A stretch of 12,568 bases of DNA from Larix sibirica. Its lineage: Eukaryota > Streptophyta > Pinopsida > Pinales > Pinaceae. Positions within the stretch are counted from its first letter, which is position 1, and each line of letters opens with the position of its first letter. Positions 1 to 7,865 of the stretch are shown piece by piece. Below the pieces are notes generated by a model, which saw only the letters and a program-made list of their open reading frames with translations, had not been told where the DNA came from and did not search any database. Made by a program: the position numbers and the translations under genes. The stretch lies in contig NWUY0304140369.1 in NCBI GenBank assembly GCA_004151065.3, positions 1 through 12,568 of the forward strand, written 5' to 3'.

Positions 1-26
1 GACAACTACAAGTTGTGTGATAACAA

Positions 27-955
27 GTCCCAAGTAGAGAAGAAATTTGGGCCACATATTTTGTTTTAGGAAAGCTCATCTATCATGAATTCCCTCTACT
101 ATAGTTTGATAAGCCACTTCCACACCATTCCATCTAGCACAATCCTGGGAAGAAGGTGAAGTGAAGTATGGCCCCATATACTAATATAGGTAAATTACTC
201 TCCATAGTACCAATACCCAATGTTATACCAATACCCAATGTTAGCTACCATCTACCTACCATAGTCTTATATACTAGGAGTGTCGAGCTTGTAAATTGTG
301 AGGTAAATAGGGTTGACAAAGTTCTCATATATATTATAGATGTAGGGTTTATAGTTTTCCTCCAACAAGGTGGCACAATAGATGTGTATAGAATGTGATT
401 GAACAGTCCAGTGTTAGCTCATCAAAGGGAACTTGAAAGAAGCACACAGAATATCAAATAAATAAGACAAAAAGAAGAACCCAGGATTTTCATGACAGGG
501 GCATCCTTTACTAACACAATAGTGGGCTTTAGGTTGTGTGAGAAAATTTGAGCCCAGTTGAAGACTTGGTCGTGAGTAGTAATGTGATGTACCAGAGGAT
601 CCCACTCCAACATAAAATCTATGCAATTATCCAAACCATAAAACCTGCATAACATGGATCCTAACAACTTAATTTCCCCCCCTGATATGTCTTAAGGGAT
701 AAACCATGTTGGGTTTTATCTGGAAGTTGTCATAGTCAAACCACCATCCTTTAACCAATTATCTAAAATCAAACTTCTTCTCATACTTAGCAACAAACGA
801 AGGAGAAAGAATAGACTATGGGACTTTGAGAGAGTAAATCTAGGCAACGGTATCTATCTTGAAAAATGCAATGACTACTTGGTTTATGTCCCAAAATGAG
901 TACATGAGTATATATACAAATGTTATCAACCACTTCACCATATATGTATATGGCA
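27..955 (-). pseudogene. Partial decayed copy (copy 1) of an unknown repeat-encoded plant protein
   Basis: On the minus strand, several frames together read as the N-terminal half of the protein also present at 10810-12360. Recognisable blocks are FTIYVYGEVVDNICIYTH near 950-900, VKGWWFDYDNFQIKPN near 755-705, MLCRFYGLDNCIDFMLEWDP near 665-600 and HITTHDQVFNWAQIFSHNL just after. At nucleotide level it aligns with 11466-12362. By eye the best 120 bases (541-660) differ at about a dozen positions. The reading frame is broken by frameshifts and stops. It keeps VYPLRH where copy 2 has a stop. The C-terminal part would lie left of base 1. I do not recognise a named domain. The style resembles repeat-borne hypothetical proteins I associate with gymnosperm genomes, which is recall only. 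Its abundance and decay suggest it belongs to a mobile element rather than a host gene. Confidence 0.6.
27..955 (+). repeat. Long direct repeat, copy 1 (partner 11466-12362)
   Basis: Nucleotide similarity to 11466-12362 runs from the CCCAAGTAGAG string near base 29 to the ATATATGTA string near base 948. Both copies have the same orientation and lie about 11.4 kb apart. Several indels separate them. One is an extra 18-bp unit at 208-243, found only here. They are probably two dispersed insertions of one family. They do not directly abut the retroelement between them. Confidence 0.75.
208..243. repeat. Perfect 18-bp tandem duplication
   Basis: The unit TACCAATACCCAATGTTA occurs at 208-225 and again at 226-243 with no mismatch. 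The matching place in the second long-repeat copy (about 11639-11660) has a single diverged unit, so the duplication arose in this copy after the two separated. Confidence 0.9.
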
Positions 956-1268
956 TGATGGTGGGACACACAATGATGGTGTGGAGGTTCAAACTTCCAA
1001 TCCTTTGGAATAATTCAGCGTCATCTGCATACTATGAAAAATCACTATTATTGAAGTTGTACATGTCTTACCAACCCATGCACTGAGGGTCCCCATTTCT
1101 ATAATCTATGTCAAAAAAATCCCAAATTTTGGGTCTTCGACATATGTGGCAGTCATAGTCTTATCCTTAGTCCTTCAAGCCATTATATTGATTCAAATCT
1201 GTAGACTTATCTATAATAAGTAAAAAAATTCAAATTAAAGCAAAATTAACCATAAAAAGCAATAAAAC

Positions 1269-1300
1269 TTACTAGTTAAAAGTTGTCGAACAACTAGTAA
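1269..1300. repeat. Nested inverted repeats (stem-loop)
   Basis: The outer arms TTACTAGTT (1269-1277) and AACTAGTAA (1292-1300) are perfect complements. An alternative inner stem, AGTTGT (1281-1286) with ACAACT (1290-1295) around a CGA loop, overlaps it. The two structures are mutually exclusive. No function is evident. Confidence 0.7.
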
Positions 1301-1400
1301 AAGAAAGCTCAAATTACCTAGAATCACTCAATTGCATGGTGTTTGTAGGGTAAAAATGCAAAGTAATTTTGAAATAAATACTTTAAGTGTTACATTTATA

Positions 1401-1476
1401 ACCCTATAAGTTAAATCTCCCATCAAAATTAAATGAAAACCCTATAAGTTAAATCTCCCATCAAAATTAAATGAAA
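1401..1476. repeat. Perfect 38-bp tandem duplication
   Basis: The unit beginning ACCCTATAAGTTAAATCTCC occupies 1401-1438 and is repeated without mismatch at 1439-1476. Perfect identity inside such decayed DNA points to a recent slippage or repair event, or to an assembly artefact. Confidence 0.95.
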
Positions 1477-1680
1477 AGAAGGGTTCAAAATGACGGTTAA
1501 ATCATTATAATTGTCAACTAATTACATATTTGACCAATTCTTGAACTTTTGTATGGATGTCAAAATGAGCAACCTCGGGTGATAAGATTTATGACGATTA
1601 TATGATTTTTCCGATATAGGGACACTAATAAAGTCAAACATTGGGTGTCAGGATGTGGAAGGATGGAAATTGTGTTAAAA

Positions 1681-1699
1681 TGATGTTTCTGAAACATCA
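1681..1699. repeat. Perfect 9-bp-arm palindrome TGATGTTTC/GAAACATCA
   Basis: TGATGTTTC (1681-1689), a single T, then GAAACATCA (1691-1699). The arms share the TGATGTT core with the palindrome at 1901-1922 and with lone copies at 1749, 1790 and 1804. Confidence 0.85.
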
Positions 1700-1900
1700 G
1701 ACTCGAAATGTCAAAAATAAATTGAAATGAATAATTAGATAGGGTCTTTGATGTTGGGATGGAAATATATAAAAAAATAATCTCAGTTCTGATGTTTTAA
1801 TTCTGATGTTCTGGATCCATAAGGAAAACAAAAAAAATTGAATAATATTTACGGGTTTGTGACATTAGGAGATTCGATTTAACAATATGGAATACAATCT

Positions 1901-1922
1901 TGATGTTGGAAATCCAACATCA
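1901..1922. repeat. Perfect 10-bp-arm palindrome TGATGTTGGA/TCCAACATCA
   Basis: TGATGTTGGA (1901-1910), AA, then TCCAACATCA (1913-1922), with no mismatch. Like 1681-1699 it pairs a forward and an inverse TGATGTT motif, as subterminal repeats of some cut-and-paste transposons do. Confidence 0.85.
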
Positions 1923-2689
1923 GAGAGTTAAAATCAAAATTTTAAATGATAATTTTTCTCCACGATTAAGGATCCCTAAATAAATTTAATTCAGGTTTTG
2001 GATAAAATCAGGTCCGTTACTACAAAACCGGAATATCAGTTTGGATACATCAGAAAACTATTTTTTACATCGAAAAAGTGAACTTCACATTGAAAAGATA
2101 AATTAAGTGAAAATCACAATGTTGAAGTATGTTCCCTAACATCGGGAATCCAAAATATCATTTAGGAATAAAAATAAGATATGACCTCAACTTCATCATG
2201 CATCGAGAACGAATCTAACCCTTTGAAGTTGAGTTCCTTGAGGGAAATTCTAACTAAGTAGTAAATGAAAACTTAGAATATATCATACTAACTACAAATT
2301 CAAACAAACCAACAAAATTTTAAAAAGGGATCTCATCAATTTAAAAAGAAATCGATGGGATCTATTGTGGCTATAACAAATGGTGACTTATTGGGGAGAA
2401 GCAGTTATCTCTGGCAATTTAGAATCAAAGACTTATTTTCTCTAGAATTTAAAGATTTGGGTTATAGTTACAAAGTAGCTAACTTGCAATCGCAATCAAT
2501 GTATCCATATGCCCCATCCATAAAGATATGAACTTTAAGATATTAATTACCTTCAAATATTAAACCATTATTCTAAAACCGAGAAATGGAAATTATGAAA
2601 ATAATTAGAAAGTCTTAGAACAAGTTTCGACATAATCAACCCTAGGATGAAATAAGCATATATGGATTCAAACAGTTTTTGACAATAAA

Positions 2690-3004
2690 GCCCCAATATC
2701 ATAGGCATTTCCACTGCTGCCAACGGGTGTTCATATCCCCAACAAGTTTACCTTTTAACCCATTCCAGATGCTTTGATCCCATCTTATTGGTTATAGATG
2801 CAGACTTTAGAATTCCTTGTGTACTTGTCAATGGGGGGGGCTGACTAGGAAGCTTTTACAAGTGCGGATGGAATATGGGTCCTTTGGAATGCATTTACTT
2901 ATACATTTATTCTTTAAATATTTGAGCCCATAATGTCACAGACATTGCCACTACTTCTAGTGGACATCCATAGCCCCGCCAAGGTTGTCTTTTAACCATT
3001 TTTC
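2690..3004. repeat. Diverged direct repeat (2690-2766 and 2926-3004)
   Basis: Bases 2690-2766 and 2926-3004 align over about 77 bp with roughly 70% identity by eye. Shared strings are CATTTCCACT/CATTGCCACT, a CATA..CCCC block and CCTTTTAACC/TCTTTTAACC. The offset is about 236 bp. The repeat lies downstream (in minus-strand sense) of the retroelement pol stop, so it is probably in the element's 3' untranslated region or LTR-proximal tract. A run of eight G lies between the copies at 2833-2840. Confidence 0.55.
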
Positions 3005-3571
3005 CCAAGTTCCCTAGTCGCAAAAATAAGAACATAGAATCTAATACGATGAATTTCATAATGATATCAGAAGAGATACTCAATCATGTTGGGAAGTGAA
3101 ACTAGAACTCTTTAAGAGAAGGGATGACGCAAATATTTTTTGGATGATTATCTTCCTCCAGTCCATTCATCCTTCCTATATCATTCTACTCAAACCAATT
3201 CAATCTTCTGGGGAAATTTAAAATCATGTGTTCACAGTTCATGAACAATAGGAAAATACTTTTACAATAAATAGTAAATTATCCAATAAATATTTCTCAA
3301 GGTGCAAAGGGAATCATTTAATGATGGAGAAAACCACCGATCTTATATTCCCTTTAATTTACTTTTAGATAAATATATCTTAATGAGTGACAAGAGTAAA
3401 GATGCAACCCAGTAAAAATTAGTAGTAGAAAGTATTAATAAAAGAGAAGGAAAACATATTTGAATTAAAATCCTATTAAAGCAAGGAAATAAACAAATAA
3501 AAATAAAGAAAAAAGTAAATAAATGCAAATCAAAACAAAACTAGACTAAGATACATTCCTAGCCCAGAGGA
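3005..3571 (-). other. Non-coding tract downstream of the retroelement pol
   Basis: This follows the pol stop codon in element sense. On the minus strand 3550-3360 is very T-rich, and its short open frame encodes only Phe/Leu/Ile-rich low-complexity sequence, which is not a credible protein. No polypurine tract or TG-start LTR edge could be identified. Confidence 0.45.
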
Positions 3572-4800
3572 CTAGGAGAATTGTTTTTGAAAGATCTGTG
3601 CATTCATTGGAAAAAATTTAGATCTACCTTCCAGTGTCTACAACTGAAATGTGTTGGGGCCAAGTTTTTCTATAATGATAAATGGCCCTAGAAACAAGAA
3701 TTGAAACTTAGTATGTTTACCCTTATCTTCATGGGCTTTGTGCCATTTGAGCACAAGATATCCTACTTGAAAATTCATCTCAGAAGAAGATTTCTCTTCA
3801 AACCAACATTTGAAAAGTTGTTGGTGTTGGTAAAGTTTATGTTTATCTTTTTCCCTTTATTCTTCTAGTTTAATTATAGTATTGATTCTATGATCCATAG
3901 TAGGGAAACTTATTCCTAAACATATTGTGAAAATTGTAAAGAGGGTAAAAATATATTGGGAGGAAGAATTGATTCCCTACCATATACGATATAAAATGGT
4001 GAATTTCCTATGGAATCCCTAGGGGTTACTCTATCTTTCCACAAAGCATATGAAAGTGAATTATGTTAGTTCTTGTGATTGCTTTCCATGGTCCTTTTCA
4101 AAACTTTGATCAAGTTTTTGTTTGTGGATTCGACCAAACCATTTTCCTGAGGATAGTAGTTGGATGAATATTTAATCTCAATGCCTCTTTTTAAATAAAA
4201 TTCAATAATATGTACAAAAGAGAATATGAAGCATTATAAAAAACTAGAAATTATGGTACACCAAACCTAGTGATAAAGTGAGTTTGTAGGAAATAAATCA
4301 CCTAGGCCGTGTTGAATAAACTAATGGAATTTCCTCCACCCATCTACTGAAGTAATCAATGGTAGTGATAATATGCTTATTATGAAATGAATATGGATGG
4401 TTGATGGGACCAATAGTGTCAAGCTCCAACTGTTGAAATGGGGCACCAATAGTGACTAGCTGAAGCGGAAATGCTTCCTTCTTAATCCTTCCAGAAGCTT
4501 TTCTGAAAAAACTTGGCACTTACGTCTATATGAGTGAGCATCCTTAAACAATGTCGGCCAACAATATATAGACCTAAACACTTTATGAGTTGTAGTCTCT
4601 CCACCATAATGGCCACTCGCTGGACCTGCATGCAACTTTGTCAATGTTGTATTAATGTCATTCTTCTTAACACATCTCAAAGCACTCCATCATAGTTTTT
4701 TCTAAATAAAGCATTATTAACTAACTGATATGGAGTAGATTTAATTCTAAGGTCTCTTATCCTTCTTGGTTCAATACCTTTTGGGGAAAAACCATGTGTT
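3572..4800 (-). pseudogene. Integrase domain of gypsy pol, decayed
   Basis: Integrase inserts the cDNA into host DNA. The zinc-binding part reads LHAGPASGHYGGETTTHKV then YCWPTLFKDAHSY (about 4640-4525). Both His and the first Cys (RKCQVF) are present, but the second Cys position is Phe. The catalytic core follows after a frameshift near 4480. ELDTIGP has the first Asp (about 4410). LVFYNASY has Tyr at the second Asp position (about 4240). PQENGLVESTNK keeps the catalytic Glu (about 4130). Then come SLSYALWKDRVTP, SIGNSPFYIVYGRESILPPN (with one overlapping stop upstream, NHKN*HN), and after another shift FQVGYLVLKWHKAHE, KGKHTKFQF and FLGPF (about 3770-3690). The frame closes at a TAG at 3574-3572. 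The GPF block is the usual C-terminal integrase mark. No chromodomain follows. The domain is non-functional. Confidence 0.9.
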
Positions 4801-4839
4801 ATAAATAATTTGATGTCATGGTACCAGGAATCTTATTTA

Positions 4840-5345
4840 ATGGGAAAAAAGAACATTTCATTTTGTATTAGACATTGTTCATCTTCCCATTCCAGCATTA
4901 ATCTAGACGTATGAAAAAGGTCAACTACTAATTGGAACAAACCTTGCCCCCCGACCATCTTGCAAGGCTTGATTTCCAAATCATACTCTTGCATGATTTT
5001 CACCAGTTTTCTCACTTTTCACCTAACATTTTTTGAACTAGAAAATTGTGGACAATGGAGTAGGGGACTATAACCATTTTTCTATATTTGAGTAAGTATG
5101 GCCTAAAATGATTAATTGCCTTATAGAAAGCATAAGCCTATTTATCCACCTATGGATGATTTATCTCAGTTCCCTTGATCCAAAGCTCATGAAATAAATG
5201 GAAACTTCATCCCCATCATGATTTTGTTGATTTAAGACCATGACATAGGACATGTCAAAGACAAAAGAGTATAAAATGAAGTCCTTGGAAAAATAAGGGC
5301 TCATTAAGGAGGGTTCTTTGGCTATGGATTTCCTGATTTTTATAA
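4840..5345 (-). pseudogene. Gypsy-type RNase H domain downstream of RT, decayed
   Basis: This domain removes the RNA strand of the RNA:DNA hybrid. It reads RKSIAKEPSLMSPYFSKDF, LYSFVFDMSYVMVLNQQNHDG and SIYFMSFGSREL (about 5335-5170). After a shift come DK*AYAFYKAINHFRPYLL (about 5140-5085) and VIVPYSIVHNFLVQKML, and after another shift RKLVKIMQEYDLEIKP (about 5013-4966). The usual first catalytic Asp, in the LYxDAS context, is absent: the position reads SFVF. This may be ancestral degeneration in a lineage with a second RNase H, or decay of this copy. At least three frameshifts break it. Confidence 0.8.
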
Positions 5346-5349
5346 AATA

Positions 5350-6230
5350 TTTTTTTCTATATTGCTCCATTTGAATGCAACATCCCTTTTGGTCATATCC
5401 TACGAGGGATTTACAATATGTGTGAATCTAGGGATGAATCTCCTTACAAAAATTATTTTTCCAAGGAAAGACTGCATAGAATTCTTGGAACAAGGCTGGT
5501 TGATGTTGGATATAGCTTGTGTTTTCTATGGATCAATCATCATTCCATGCTTGGACACAACAAATCCTAACAACTTCACTTCAGTGACGATGAAAATGGA
5601 TTTCTTTGGGTTCAAGGAGATTCCGGACTTCCTACAATGCTCAAATACTTGTTTGAGATGGGTAATATGATCATCTCTATTCCTATAAAAATAGTTACGT
5701 CGTCTAAATACACCACAATACATTGATGAATTAGACCCCTAAAAGCGATGTCCATCTCCCTCTGAAAAGTTGCACCATCATTTATTAAACCAAAGGGAAT
5801 TTTTATATATGCAAAGGTTTCCCATAGGGTCCTAAAGGTTGTATTTAGTTTATCAGAGTGCCAAACCAAAACCTAATTGTATCCAAAGAAACTATATAAC
5901 AGAGAAAACATCTATGATCCAACAACTCTCTGAAGGATTTGTTCCAAGGGAAGAAAATGGCAATTTTCCTTTTCGGGGAACCTGTTGAGATTACGAAAAT
6001 ATACACAAATCCTGATGTCCCCATTTTTATTTTTCACATGAACCAAATTGGTTATCCACAACATATGGTAGACGAGAAAAATAATCTGGGAAACTAGGAG
6101 TTTTTGCAGCTCCTTTTTCACTTAAGGTTCGAGTTTCAAATGCATTTTTCTAAGTTTCTTCTTGAAGGGATCAGTGTCGGGTTTCATGGGAATGTTATGT
6201 TGCATTACGTTGGGGTCAAAAGTATTCAAA
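5350..6230 (-). pseudogene. Reverse transcriptase domain of gypsy pol, decayed
   Basis: RT copies element RNA into cDNA. The linker NVMQHNIPMKPDTDPFKKKL (about 6210-6150) leads into VKKELQKLL, NLVHVKNKNGDIRICVYFRNLN and FLPLEQILQRVVGS (about 6120-5930). One frame continues with stops through FFGYN*VLV, TFRTLWETFAYIKIPFGLIN, GATFQREMDIAFRGL and the catalytic box VVYLDDV (about 5710). The motif A Asp is Tyr here (LYSFFGYN where LDGFSGYN-like text is usual). After a frameshift at about 5690 it reads NRDDHITHLKQVFEHCRK, SLNPKKSIF and LLGFVVSKHGMMIDP, then SMQSFLGKIIFVRRFIPRF and DMTKRDVAFKW. The match to the gypsy RT family is clear. Stops, the frameshift and the lost motif A Asp make it inactive. 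Confidence 0.93.
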
Positions 6231-6619
6231 TAATCATAAGTCCAATAAAAAATCCTTGTATTGCTTGAAAATTTTGATGAAAGATTCCTTCTCAACGGGT
6301 GTACATCTGATTCCTAAATTAATATTCTGAGGTTTCGTATCGGTGCCAAGATTGATAACTTTATAGTTCATGCAGGATCTAATTTCTTGAATTTATCTTG
6401 TAAGTCATAATACTTTTCTAATATGAAAACTGCTTTGGGAATCAGATGACCAGGCAGTAGAATTTTCTACGTGGTACATTTAGAATTGACAAATTGAGAA
6501 TTTTGAAATTCCTTGTCATGGAAAACCTCATCGATAACTAAATATTCAAAAGTATCTTGTGAGGTGAGAAAGTTAATCAACTGCTAATCGTCATCAAATA
6601 CTTCCTAGTTCATCAAATT

Positions 6620-7140
6620 ATCCAAGATTGAGGTTATGTACATTCAACTAACAAATCATCATGGGTAAACCTTTCAATAGGAATGATTTTAGATTAAACA
6701 TTAACAAGCAAATCAACATCAAAATTCTGAGACCGAGGTACATAATTGATATTAAAATCCTGAAAATGGTGGATCAACTCCCATACTTCATGCTAATAAG
6801 TGTTCATACGGTTAGAATCACAATGGATAGAATTCATAACCTATTTAATGATAATCTCATCATATCCATAGACTTTAATAACCTTGGCATTTAAATCAAT
6901 TGCTTTCCTAAGGCCTTGTACAAGTGGTTCATATTCAGCTACATTACCAGTGCATTAGTATTCTAGCCAAAAATTAATACAGCATTTGGTTCCTAATAGA
7001 ATAATTAAGACACATCCAACCCCAAATCCTTCTTTGGATCTAGAACCATCAAAGAATTAAGCCCAAAAAGAATTGTCTAATCTAAAATTGGTATTTACAT
7101 TATACACATTATGTGCAATTGAAGAAGATGAATCAACCTA
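6620..7140 (-). pseudogene. RNase H-like module (RVT_3 style) between protease and RT
   Basis: One minus-strand frame gives a recognisable RNase H fold sequence interrupted only by stops. It reads FFDGSRSKEGFGVGCVLI (about 7053-7000), CTGNVAEYEPLVQGLRKAID (about 6954-6895), KVIKVYGYDEIIIK, NSIHC, HEVWELIHHFQDFNINYVPR and NFDVDLLVNV (to about 6635). The FDGS Asp, the AEYE Glu and the final Asp are present. The third Asp of the usual GDSE is changed (GYDE). The AEYExLxxGL signature matches the archaeal/bacterial-type RNase H-like domain seen as a second RNase H in some plant gypsy elements. It is distinct from the RNase H located after RT at 4840-5345. Its position before RT is the notable feature. 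The domain call is confident; the lineage meaning is inferred. Confidence 0.82.
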
Positions 7141-7149
7141 AGTGTAATG

Positions 7150-7850
7150 CAAAATCTCAAATTGGTTAGAGAAATTGGGAATTGTGACATCTCTATGGGA
7201 ATATCTCCAAAGAACACATCAAGACTATAATTCCCCAAAGGTGACTCAAGGAACATGACAAGCTCACTAGGATCATCAATATCGGTCAGGGTAGGTTTCA
7301 AATAAGGCTCTCTGTCAACCCTAATATTATTATGTTTCCCATTGTATGGTAGCCACAAGTGTGACCAATCAGTGGCAAAGTATCCCTTCATCTTCTCAGA
7401 CCAGTCCCTACTCAACCATAACCCATAAGCCTCATGTACATTGGAAACAAGAATATATATGATTTGATAGATCCTAGGATTGGATGACAATATGATCAAT
7501 ACACCCTTTAATTCACCTACAAGTTTGACATTTGATCTATCTAATTGGGATATCTATGTAGGACAAGGTTTCATGTCAACATTAAGCTTCCTACAAAAAA
7601 ATAGAGGCATAACATTGGATGATTCCCTGGAATCCACCATACAATTATGTACGTTCGTGTTAAAAATATAAAAGGTAAATAGGAAAGGTGGAGTTCCTAA
7701 ATTCTTACCATTTGAAGGAATGATGGAAGTTGATTCTATAGGTCTTGGATCATTATGTCTTGCATGTGTTTCAAGATTATTATTTTCAGCAATTTTTCCC
7801 CTCACATAATTGTTTACTTCACGAATTTGGAGAACCTTTTCTTTAATAAG
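7150..7850 (-). pseudogene. Retroviral-type aspartic protease domain, decayed
   Basis: The protease would cut the polyprotein. The frame runs from FPLIKEKVLQIREVNNYVRG (about 7850) through GTPPFLFTFYIFNTNVHNC, the active-site region MVDSRESSNVMPLFF (about 7635-7600), then after one TAG ISQLDRSNVKLVGELKGVLI, SLIxxxEAYGL-type text (NVHEAYGLWLSRDW, about 7445-7410) and YFATDWSHLWLPY. The active-site triplet is DSR instead of DSG or DTG, and the next residue is Glu rather than Ala or Ser, so the copy could not be active. This stretch is the least broken of the element: gag C-terminus to here shares one frame from about 8126 with only a few stops. A frameshift near 7160 separates it from the RNase H-like module. 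Confidence 0.85.
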
Positions 7851-7865
7851 TGGGAACCTCTAAAT

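Larger units (their letters stand above)
960..2650. other. Gene-free AT-rich tract with short palindromes and duplications
   Basis: No reading frame with recognisable protein character was found on either strand. The tract contains nested palindromes at 1269-1300, a perfect 38-bp tandem duplication at 1401-1476, and a cluster of TGATGTT and inverse AACATCA motifs at 1681-1922 with looser versions to 2144. A string close to a CACTA terminus (TTACTACAAAACCGG) sits at 2017-2031. The motif cluster is best explained as remnant transposon DNA. The rest, notably 2230-2650, shows nothing I can name. Confidence 0.5.

Noticed and set aside
168-398. Plus-strand open frame of 76 codons
   Set aside because: It lies antisense to the conserved minus-strand protein of long-repeat copy 1, and part of it comes from the 18-bp duplication. 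The second copy does not keep it.
859-1086. Plus-strand open frame of 75 codons
   Set aside because: It overlaps the antisense of copy 1 and runs past the end of the repeat homology. No family character.
3343-3528. Minus-strand open frame rich in Phe, Leu and Ile (membrane-like)
   Set aside because: It comes from a T-rich tract after pol. Low complexity and no conserved pattern, so I do not call it an env or membrane protein.
5362-5670. Plus-strand open frame of 102 codons
   Set aside because: Antisense to the clearly recognisable RT region of the retroelement.
6661-6894. Plus-strand open frame of 77 codons
   Set aside because: Antisense to the RNase H-like module on the minus strand.
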